This document shows positions 24,601 through 34,010 of a stretch of DNA of 64,000 nucleotides, piece by piece (the first letter of the stretch is position 1; every line of letters begins with the position of its first letter). A program made the position numbers and the translations under genes. Location: contig NC_088776.1 in assembly GCF_954871325.1 (NCBI RefSeq), forward strand, positions 60,970,954 to 61,034,953. The letters run 5' to 3'. The DNA is from Gordionus sp. m RMFG-2023. Its lineage: Eukaryota > Nematomorpha > Gordioida > Chordodea > Parachordodidae. The notes under the pieces were generated by a model. That model ran no database searches. It worked only from the letters and a program-made list of their open reading frames with translations, and was not told the origin of the DNA.

Positions 24601-25896
24601 AAAATAAATAAGAATAACTAATTTTATCTTAATAAATATATTTAATACTTTATGTATTTAACGTTTAAAAGCAAAAAAGATTTTTATTTAAGCAAAATAT
24701 GTTAGCAATAAAAAAAAAATATAAAATATATTTAGGGTTCAAATCTGTAAGCCTTCAACAATTTTTATTTAAAAATAAATATATTATATTTTTTTAGAAA
24801 TTTAGAAAATTTTTTAATATTAAGATGAAAATTTTGTTAAATTATAATTGATTTATAAATTAAACATATTTCAAAAGTTCAAAACTCTGTTATAATTTAT
24901 AAACAAGAGTTTTCTCGTAGCTTTTTTTTTTTTCGTAAGATAATTTTTAATGTACTTTCAAAAAAATTTTTTTAAAGATATTTTTAAAGAATTTTGAACT
25001 TACAAAATATTTACTAAAAATGTTCATATTATTGTTATAATGCGTTTAATCTATCATGCAAATTGATCAAATTAGTAGGGATACTATTTCAAAAACGAAA
25101 ACTGAATTGATTTTTAAATACCTTTTTTTTTATAAATTCCTTTTTGCATATTAGTTAATAAAAATAATAGAATATAATATTAAATATAATAAGAATATTT
25201 TAATAATTTATTTAGTTTTAAAAAAATAAAATTTTAAATTTAAATTATTTAAAATATAGAAATAATATGAATATAATATTTGGCCTTAATAACATGATGA
25301 TATTTGTCATAAAAATAATTCTATACGCGACCTTGTTGACTTACGACGGAGCAATGGGGCGAGCAATTGACACTGGTAGATTGAATTGTTTATATTATAT
25401 AAATATGCTATAATATTGTAATATTATTTTCATTTGTAATTGTTTTTTTATTTAAAGACATAGGTATAAATATTATAAAATATAAATTTTTAGGATTAGT
25501 TTTCCCGTTTTTAAACTCTGGCCTAGAGCAACTACTGATTCTATAAATAATTTATATTTACAATTTTTGAACATTTTTGTAATTAAAAAAAATAATGTAT
25601 AAAATTTAACTTATTAATTTTGCATAAATTAATATAAATTATCATAAATTTTTGGAGTATAAATTATAAATAGAACATAATTGTCTAAAAAATTTTGAGT
25701 AATGAAACACTTTACGCGCTTATTTTTAAAGTTGAAAAAATTGTACAAGAGAAATGTATAGAAATTCTATTACAAAAAACATTTTTAATAAAAATAAAAT
25801 AATAAAAATTTATATATATATAAAATAATAAAAAAATAACCAGTCTATCTCTACTAACGGTTTACGAATTATGTTTTAATAAGTGTGTTTCTGAGC
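24601..25896. other. AT-rich stretch with no counterpart in block B
   Basis: It separates two oppositely oriented H1 elements and is absent from block B. One short ORF with a signal-peptide look (25267-25413) is the only coding candidate. Confidence 0.55.
25267..25413 (+). CDS. Candidate short secreted peptide or signal-peptide exon (48 codons)
   Basis: There are two possible in-frame starts, 25267 and 25294. From the second it reads MMIFVIKIILYATLLTYDG followed by AMGRAIDTGRLNC: a basic-poor hydrophobic stretch of about 15 residues and then polar residues, as in a signal peptide. A possible splice donor (ACTG then GTAGAT near 25374) would end the exon one base into a codon, the same phase as the array cores. 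GC content is higher than in its surroundings. It is not conserved in block B. No family recognised. Confidence 0.3.
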   Translation: MNIIFGLNNMMIFVIKIILYATLLTYDGAMGRAIDTGRLNCLYYINML

Positions 25897-26437
25897 CAGT
25901 GGCGTAGCTACGGGGGAGGTTTGCAGGTTTGGACCCCTACCAGAACAAAATTTTTTTTTTAGATTATACGTTCAAAAGACTTAAAAGTGACTTTATATCA
26001 AATAAATACCATTAATATTTATATTTTTCTGGTTTTGATGTTTATGGAAATATATTATATTACTATATATTATAATAAAATCATTGAGAATAATCTACTA
26101 AATTATAACAATATATTTTTGATGCATTTAAAAAATGGATGATGCAAAGGTTTAGACATTATCCGTAAAATATCTAGGCTTGAGCAATATTTTTGGCTAA
26201 AATATTGAGTTAGTTGTTTATAAAAATTGGCAGAGCTGTTTAACAACATTAATTAAAATGATCAATAATTGTATGACTTTTATATAGTAAGAAAAACAAA
26301 TATGACTTTTAAGATAAACCCGGCAGAAGGCGGGCAAAAGGGCCGATGGCCCGTTAAAGGGAGGTCTTGGGGTCGAAACACCCCAGGATTTTATATGTAT
26401 GGACCCCCTCTAAGGAAAATTTCTAGCTATGTCACTG
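25897..26437 (+). mobile_element. hAT-type MITE (family H1), copy with a nested MITE
   Basis: It starts CAGTGGCGTAGCTACGGGGG and ends TAGCTATGTCACTG, an inverted repeat of about 14 bp typical of hAT elements. The subterminal GC-rich palindrome (CCCGGCAGAAGGCGGGC) and ATTATACGTTCAAAAGACTT are shared with 61848-62240. It encodes no transposase. The right flank (CTAAGGAGATATG) continues as block B at 61041. The left flank does not match that 8-bp site, so the left side comes from elsewhere. A fragment of MITE M1 is nested at about 26137-26247. Confidence 0.85.
26137..26247 (+). mobile_element. MITE M1 fragment nested inside the H1 element
   Basis: AAAGGTTTAGACATTATC, GCTAAAATATTGAGTTAG and GCTGTTTAACAACATT match the right half of M1. 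The other H1 copy (61848-62240) lacks this segment at the equivalent point after GATGCATTTAAAAAAT, so M1 landed in H1. Confidence 0.7.
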
Positions 26438-27332
26438 CTAAGGAGATATGATGCTTCATTCGTAATATTTTATAAAAAAAAAATTTAAGTGTAAAATATA
26501 ATTTATTCTAAAAAAAATGTATGATAAAAAATCTTTAAGGAGAGGGCCAAAAAATATACATTAAAATTATATAGATGAAAAAAAATATCCTTTCTGGATT
26601 TTGACATTTTTTCATTAGAAACAAATATCTTTTTTCAGTGCAATTATTTCTTTTTAAATTATATTTTCATTTTTCTCTGATTAATATTTATAAATAGCAA
26701 AAATTTTTTATATAATATAAAATATTTAGTAAAATAACTAGTATATTATAATATGATTATATCTAGTTATTTAAAAATATGTAATTAACTACTTTTCTTT
26801 CATATTTATCAACATTATAACTCTTTTTAATTTTTTCGTCCATCCTTTCACCCTTTGATAATATTATTGATTAATAATATTTAATAACTATTCTTTAATT
26901 AATTTAAATGTAAAATATTTTATAATTGTATATTGTAGTCTTCTAGCGCTGGAATCGGAAAATAACACATATTTATCTACATATTTAATTTTTACTTAGT
27001 GATGGGTTTAATAGATAAATGTAATATTTGTTCATTTGTAATTATTAAAAGAATTATGATTCCTTTTAGACATTTTAAATACATCAGATAATTATTTTTG
27101 GTGATTGATTAATTGATTTATTTTAATTTACATTCATTTTTATAACTACTGTATGAATTATGATTTCCTATAAACATATTTAGCATACCGCTTGCACGAT
27201 TTTTTATTTTATTGGGAATATTTTTTTATTTCAATAATAAAACTTTTATTGATTACATTTTAGTATTAATTTTTAAATTTTGGAAATCGATATTTAATAT
27301 TTGCTTTTTAAATGCCGAAAACTCAAAAATTT

Positions 27333-28910
27333 TACGCCGGTAATTTTGCAAAAAAAAAATAAAATATAAGAAAAACGTTTATCAGAAGCAGTTTGAGGGC
27401 TAATTAAATATTCTGAAAAAATTATTTTTTTAAAAGGTTTATAAAGGTTCCTTTTGAAAGTTTACAACTCTTCATAAGCCTAAAAAATATACCTTTAAAT
27501 ATTTTTGAGTGGTGGCACTATATAGAGCCCATCTAAGAAATCCTTAATATAACATTTATAATAATATAATTGCTATGATTTAGAGAGTTACTCGCAGTCA
27601 TTGATATAAAATGTTACATTTTTAGCTAAAGATTATTAGTTATTTTAAATTAGTATTTTATATATAATAAATATCAATATACATAATATTATAAATATAG
27701 AATCGAAATCATATACAACTTTCCTATTAAAAAAAATTGCGTACCAATATATTCTTTAAATCTCACTTTTAACAATTTTAAAAAATAGAAATGACCATTT
27801 AATAATATATTAGGCCGACCTGTGCAAGACATTTTCTGAACCTTAAACTCTGTTCAAAAATTTTCAAGACTCTGAACACATTTTTTCCTAATTTTTGTAA
27901 AAAGAAATAATTAGTAAATGATGATTAAAGAATTTGAGACATATAAACCTATATCATAAAATTTTAAAAACTATATTTCAAAAAAACGATTTGTTTAAAA
28001 TTAATTTTAACACACTATAAATAAAGCCTATCAACTAGAAAAATCTTTTTTTATATGGCATAGCCTTGCTACAACACCTTCCTTGTCTTCCCTAGATTAT
28101 CTTTACTATTACTGACATATTCTTTTAACCTTTTTTACACTTAATAATAATTCTAAATGTAAAGACTCTATTATTTTTATAATTTAATAGAATGATATAT
28201 GTTTTTCCTTAATCATATTATAACATATATGATAATATACTTATATTTAAATAAAAAAAGGAATTGCACATAAAAAAATAAAATTAATGTCTATATAATT
28301 AATATATAGATTATTATGTTTATGTCCCCCTGTCTATATTTTTCTACCAAAGTAACCCCTGTTTTCTTAAATATAATGTTAGTCAACAGAGATATGCCCT
28401 TCACATAACTCTCTCCCCAAAAATGAATACAATTTGTGATCACAATTTAAAATAAAAATAATAAATTTTATTTGAAAATAATTACTTTTGTATGCAATAT
28501 ATGATTTGAATCGATAATATCATTGAATTATAATAGAAATTACCTTACCCCCTTTAAAAAATTTGAAGCAAACTTGTCCTAGCTCCTCATGTAGACGCTG
28601 GCTACATCTGTATAATTATTAAAATGAAACACTCTTAATAATATTATCGATTATAAGTCTCATCCATTTAATCAGCCATATTTTTATTTATTTTTAATAA
28701 TAAGATAGGTTGCATTTTAAGATAATTCTCCTTTCAAAATAGATAATAATTGTGTCAAAATTTTAAGTTAAATTTTAATTATAATTTTTCCAATTAAATT
28801 ATATCTAATTATATAAAAGATGCTATATTATACAAACATCGGAAGTAGTGATAGCTACTTTTCACAAAAAATTAATTAATGTTGCGTACCGTAAAACTAC
28901 CAGTGCCCTG
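27333..28910. other. AT-rich non-coding stretch
   Basis: No gene, RNA or repeat recognised. Confidence 0.55.
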
Positions 28911-28919
28911 CTATTGGAA

Positions 28920-29325
28920 ATTTAAAAATGGGATAGAATTGTAATGGATAAGTGTGGTAGATTTCAATTTCAAAAAAATGTTGCGATAATATAGTAGTGG
29001 TAGACCAGGTAACCCTGTTTAACTGCAGCTATTACTTTTAACCATTGAAAAATATTTGCATGGTGGCCTAGTGAATTGCTGTTACGATCATGTGCCTCTA
29101 GGACACATAACCTGTGTAAGATGCCCCATTTATTTTCCCAATTATGTGTTTAGATTTAGAAGTATAAAACTTTGAGGTCTCAAAGCTTATTTGGTTTAAA
29201 ACGGAAAAATGTAATATTTGAAAGTCCCTCATGAAATTTTTACTATTAAATAGAAACGACTTTTGGATATTTAAAGTAGTAACCAATGTAATTTATTTAA
29301 TAAAATTTCCAAACTTTCTAAATAA
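28920..29325 (+). repeat. Dispersed repeat R3, copy 1
   Basis: This aligns with 30825-31190: GATAGAATTGT, GGTAACCCTGTTTAAC (GGGAACCCTATTTAAC in copy 2), ATGGTGGCCTAGTG (AAAGGCCTAGTG), GTGCCT, GGAAAAATGTAATATT, AAATAGAAACGACTTTTGGATATT and TAATAAAATTTCC. GC content is higher than in the flanks. TGGCCTAGTG resembles a tRNA-type A box, but no B box or cloverleaf is visible. It could be a SINE or a non-coding element. A minus-strand ORF (29098-29286) lies inside it and is not called. Confidence 0.65.
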
Positions 29326-29378
29326 AAATAGAAGTATACGAATGCATGTTGATAAACTGTGAAAACAGGTTGTAGTAA

Positions 29379-29700
29379 ATGGAGAAGTCAGGAAGAGAGG
29401 AAGAAAATATGATGTTTGAAATAGTTGACATCTTGGGAAATGTAGAAGGACTACATATAGAGAGAGAAAACGGTGAAGTGGAAAAGACAGATGAAAATTC
29501 GGATCCATAGGGTATGTCTTTATTACCTCGAGGACTAGAAACACCAATAAGATAGAAATCACAACGATCGAGGAAGCCTACACATTGTCTGATTGAGGGG
29601 TCAAAAATTCCTAAGTTTGGGGAAATGTGATAAATGCTATAAAAGAAATTATTATATTTTTACTAATCATCCACAAAATAAAGGCTTAGATCTTTTCCCA
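29379..29700 (+). pseudogene. Coding-looking block of unknown family
   Basis: From the ATG at 29379 the plus strand is open for 43 codons (MEKSGREEENMMFEIVDILG, then NVEGLHIERENGEVEKTDEN) to a stop at 29508. The same frame continues GMSLLPRGLETPIR, stop, KSQRSRKPTHCLIEGSKIPK. After a frame change KCDKCYKRNYYIFTNHPQNK is readable, with a C-x2-C pair. The acidic, mixed composition is unlike chance ORFs in AT-rich DNA and contrasts with the low-complexity minus-strand ORF over the same place. About three breaks suggest a dying or dead gene, or exons separated by short introns. I recognise no family. Confidence 0.4.
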
Positions 29701-30824
29701 TAAAATTTTAACTAATGCTAAATATGATAAAGGTATATCCTAACGTCAGCTCAAACTTTAGATACTCTGAAGTCAAGAATCTCTGTAAATGTTTTAATTA
29801 TAACTAAACCTTAATTTATATTCTCTTAGTCCAGGCTGGGTCATGCCGGGCCAAAAAAAGCAAATTATTATAAAAAAAAATATCCAATATAGGTTTTCAT
29901 TTTTTGATAAATTTAATATAATAAAATCCTATATTTTTCTAACCCTGAACCCCCTTCTATCCTTATTCTTTCTAATCTATTGCTTATAAATAAACAAATA
30001 CAAAATTTTAAAACTAATTTCTCGATTTTTTTACAAATTATTTATTCTTAAAGACTTTTTTTTCAGCCGTTTTAATTTATAATTTTTCCCCATTATTTTA
30101 CTTCCAATGTTTTTGGTTTTTAGTATTTTTTTTATTAAAGTTTTATTTGCAAATTTTGTTTATAAATATTACATTAACAATAATATCAAAATTATATAAT
30201 TTTTTTATTTTATTTAATCAAAAAATAGATTTTCTTTGAACTAAAACATTATATCTCTTTAGTACGTTTACCCTTTACAAAAATCTAAACATTAAATTCT
30301 CATATTTTTCAGAAATTAAAACATTAATATTTTACTACATTTACTAACTAACTAGCTGAATTAGCTATTTTTTATTAAATCAAATTATTATTTTGGATAA
30401 AATTTTAAGAAAATATTACTTAATATGAAGGAAAAGGAATTTTTTTTATAATATTAAATATACAAGGTGTATTATTTACGGCCCAAGGGCGCCCGGTAAA
30501 ATGGTAAAAATAAATTATAAACGGCTTTCCCCCTAAACTTCAGCCGGGTTTAAATAAGAAAAAAAAATTTCTAGCCAAAATAAATACGGATTTAATTTTC
30601 AAATATTTGTAAAAATATAGGGGGGAATATTTTATTAAAAAATTTTTTAATAATGATTGTTAATTATTTCAAAATTTAGAAAAATTAACTGATTTAGAAT
30701 GGGCTGCTAATTATATTAAATCCCATCCTTTTATCAGTTATCATATAAAATATAACAAATTTAAGAACAGTGGATCTTATAAAAAGAAGTAATAAAAAAA
30801 TGTGAGTCTTAGTGATATATTTAG
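29701..30824. other. AT-rich non-coding stretch
   Basis: Nothing recognised. There is a GC-rich patch (GGCCCAAGGGCGCCCGG) near 30480, reminiscent of MITE ends, but no element could be delimited. Confidence 0.5.
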
Positions 30825-31190
30825 GATATTTAAAACTGTGATAGAATTGTGGGATCGTGGCCGATTTTGATTTAAAAAAAAATTTGTGGTAGTCTACTAG
30901 TCAACATGATACACCTGGGAACCCTATTTAACGTCCTCTATTACTTATAAACAAAGTTAAAAAAATTATCTACATAAAGGCCTAGTGGATCACTCAAGTG
31001 CCTGGGGACACGAGAACTCATGTTAGACGTTATTATTTTTGCCCAAATTTTGTTATATCACGACTCATATAATTTAAAATGGAAAAATGTAATATTAGAA
31101 AATCCTAATTAAATAGAAACAACTTTGGGATATTAAAAGTTGTCCGCAAAGTAATTTATATAATAAAATTTCTAAACCTTCTAAATCTAA
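30825..31190 (+). repeat. Dispersed repeat R3, copy 2
   Basis: Direct copy of 28920-29325 about 1.9 kb downstream, with conserved blocks GGGAACCCTATTTAACG, AAGGCCTAGTGGATCA, GGAAAAATGTAATATTAGAAA and TAATAAAATTTCTAAAC. Both copies are truncated or diverged differently at their 5' ends. Confidence 0.65.
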
Positions 31191-32368
31191 ACGACTATTT
31201 GTAAATATATATTTTATTAGTTCACTTCAAATAGTTACCTAAAAACATATTTACACAATTTTATTTAAAAATAATAATAGATAATATTCAACAGGGCATA
31301 AGAATAAGTTCTTCACAAAGTTAATAATTGTGTAATATAACAAATAGAGGTCCTGGTATCATAGTAAACAATAAAAATGATAGCTTTAACAATTATATTA
31401 ATAAGAATACTATTTAATCGCTTAGAATTTGAAAGATTTGAAATATTATAATCAACGATATATTTTTATAAGTGGTTGAACCCAATCTTTTTTAAACAGA
31501 AATCTGAATTACGATTTTGTTTGTAACAGATTTTGAGCATTGCGTCCTAACTATTTTTAAATATGGATTGGAGACTTTTAAATGTTGGTTAATTAGCCTC
31601 CATGCTTGTAGCTAGCCATTATTAACTACTGTACTTTTATTATATTTATTATATATGTACCTGTTTTCTGAAGATTATTTTTTCTTGTGATACATAACAA
31701 CATAGAAGAAGTTTTTGGGTCATGTTATCTTTACAAGGGCTTTTTTCTATTAATTTTGAACATCTAATCTAAGAGAATTTAATAATCTTTGTAAAATATA
31801 TTTTTATTTCTTTTGTTGATGTTGACAACTGTATATAATTTAGAATTAAAATTAATTAATAGGTTACATCAACATTATTACGACATCATGATGATAGTAA
31901 ATTTAAGATAAGTAAATTGTAAAATTAAGTTATTTAATATTGGCTCATTTTTACTTTTAATTGCATCTTTTATATTAATTTTCTAAAATTTTATTAGGGT
32001 GAGATAAAAATAACATAAAATAAAATTTTATATTTTTTATATATGCGCCAAAAAAAAAATATAATTTTTTGGAATTAAATATAGTTCCTTTTTGAATATA
32101 TAGTTTTTTTAATTTTTATATTATATAAATTGATTATATTGAGATAAAACAAATAATTCTTTAATTTTAAAAAATAAAAATTTTAAAAAAAATTTGTTGT
32201 TTAACTCCTTAATTTTATTTATTTAAATAAATTAATAAATATAAATAAAATTTAATTCTTAATATTATAAATACTTTAAGAATAATTCAAACATCTTTAA
32301 AAATTTATTATAAATTTGAAATTTTTTAAAATTTGAAAGAAATTCAATTAAATTAAAAAAAAATTTAG
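31191..32368. other. AT-rich non-coding stretch
   Basis: No gene, RNA or repeat recognised. Confidence 0.5.
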
Positions 32369-32777
32369 ATGAAAAAAAATTTTCCAATTTTATTTATATT
32401 ATCCCTGCATCTTTTCGTCCATAATGGTAAGTAAACAATTTTTAATAACAGTAATAAATTAATTCCTTGAATAAATTTATCGAAATGTTGTAATATAATT
32501 TTAATTATAGTAGGTTGGTTTTACAATGTTTTGTTTAAAAGTTGCCAAAATATTGCCATTTTCGTTAATTATATCAACTTATAAAATTAAAAATAATCAT
32601 AGTTTTTTTCTGAATATTTTAATTAGATTAAACCATATCAATTATAATATTTAATTTTTAAAATGCAAAATTATGAGCAGTAAAATTTGATAGTAAATAT
32701 CGTACAACACCAATTATTTAATATTATAATAATTATTTTTTTTACATTTAGCGACGGCTGATAGTAAATATAGATGA
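32369..32777 (+). CDS. Candidate signal-peptide exon with strong splice donor (two-exon short gene?)
   Basis: The ATG at 32369 opens MKKNFPILFILSLHLFVHN, a clear signal-peptide pattern (two lysines, then a hydrophobic core). The reading frame meets GTAAGTAAAC at 32427, a near-perfect 5' splice site, one base into a codon. Without splicing it ends two codons later. A possible acceptor (TTTTTTACATTTAG ending at 32751) would join it to eight more codons (ATADSKYR) and stop at 32775. The product would be only 27 residues, so the second exon may really lie elsewhere. The donor and start are seen directly. The gene is inferred. Confidence 0.35.
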
Positions 32778-33084
32778 TTTGAATATTTGTGATGTTATTT
32801 TTTATGGCTAATCATATTGGAATAACATAAGATTTATCTTCAATCAATGAAAACACAATATATAAATTTATTTAAAAAAAATTATTTTTAAAAATTCTAC
32901 ACATTGATTAAAAAATTAAGGGACTTTAGTTAAAAATTATATTATCAAATAATAACAAAAAAAGAAACATAAACATGATCATATTTACAGATTCTTGGAA
33001 TATAAAAAAAATTAATATGTAAAATTTACCTAATGACGAATAAAATATTCCTTCAATAATAAATATATTTTTCGCATTGTAAAA

Positions 33085-33276
33085 TGTGGCACTATTTGAG
33101 AAGATTTTTGAAAAAGGCTAGCTTAATATTTTAGAAAGAATAATATTGCATAAATCTCGAGATTTCACATATATGTTCAAACCTTTGTGCCATCTATGAG
33201 CAAAATATTCAGGCTTGTGTAATATTTTAGTTAACCGTTTTTTTAAAAAATCAGCTTAAATCCCTTTAACAACACT
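33085..33276 (+). mobile_element. MITE family M1, diverged copy
   Basis: CTCGAGATTTCACATATATG, CAAACCTTTGTGCCATCTAT, AATATTCAGGCTTG, AACCGTTTTTTTAAAAAATC and CTTTAACAACACTTTA follow the order of M1. The left end is indistinct. Confidence 0.7.
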
Positions 33277-33389
33277 TTATCTTTCTAACTTTCAATATAT
33301 ATTTTTTAAAACAAATTTATTGTACTTATAACGAAAGTAAAATTATAATTAAAAATAAAACTTAACGAGTACAACTGGTCTATCCTAAT

Positions 33390-34010
33390 CCTTCTGTTTG
33401 TTGGATTAGTATAATTGGACATCAGAAATAGAAGTCTTCGATAATAAGATTGTCCATTTTAAGGGAAGAATCATTTCATGAGGTGATAATTGGTTATGGG
33501 TTTTGATAGTAAGCTGTTTAAATGAAACTTTTATTTCAGACCACTATGGAAAGTAGCGTATCCTTTATTCATACAGTTTCCTTGATATTCAAGTTACAAT
33601 GTATATTTTAAGAAATATGGGAAATCTAAAAACAGGAGTTGAGCGTAAAGCATAAATGATGAAATGTTGAAGAAATTTTTTACTAGGATAAGATTAATAC
33701 GATGATAGCAGCTCAAGAATGTTACCAAGCTTAGAAAGAATGTTAAGAGTAGAAAGAAGAAGGAAATGATAGTGCTGAATCTATCTAGAAGAAAGCTTAA
33801 GCGTTATTTTTTATGGTTATGGTTTGAATTATCGAAGGAGTTGAGTTGTAAAAATTATTATTTTCTATGGTTTTGGATGAGACCAGCAGATAACCTCTTC
33901 CTGATGATGTCTATTTACCTTGTTGATTTTGTCTTGTGTTCAGTATCACACCATCATCAAAATATGGGATTAGGGGTTTAAATTAATTTAGACCCTAGTG
34001 GATATCCATG
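33390..34010 (-). pseudogene. LINE reverse-transcriptase relic (palm and thumb)
   Basis: The minus strand reads PYFDDGVILNTRQNQQGK near 33975-33920, with YFDD as the catalytic pair. Further on, FLQHFIIYALRSTPVF near 33660 matches the thumb-region segment of this LINE group. The plus-strand ORF over the same place (33766-33981) is a shadow. Ends are not identifiable and several stops are present. Confidence 0.7.

Larger units (their letters stand above)
21126..27332 (+). repeat. Segmental duplication, block A
   Basis: Block A is paralogous to block B (50850-62319). Matching pieces are 21126-21935 with 50850-52130, 21935-23765 with 56490-58415, 23765-24350 with 60117-60785, and 26438-27332 with 61041-62319. 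Order and orientation are the same. The array just to the left (array A and array B) is part of the same duplication. The gaps in the alignment are element insertions or deletions listed separately. Divergence is moderate, with indels every few tens of bases, so the duplication is old relative to the intact transposon at 41.2 kb. Confidence 0.85.

Noticed and set aside
24725-24750. GGGTTCAAATCTG resembling a tRNA B box
   Set aside because: No A box, acceptor stem or cloverleaf can be formed from the AT-only sequence upstream.
26269-26451. 60-codon ORF
   Set aside because: Lies inside the H1 MITE and reads through its GC-rich palindrome and terminal repeat.
29293-29562. 89-codon minus-strand ORF
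   Set aside because: Opposite strand of a more protein-like plus-strand block (29379-29700); its own translation is Phe/Leu/Ser-rich low complexity.
33766-33981. 71-codon plus-strand ORF
   Set aside because: Shadow of the minus-strand LINE palm with YFDDG.
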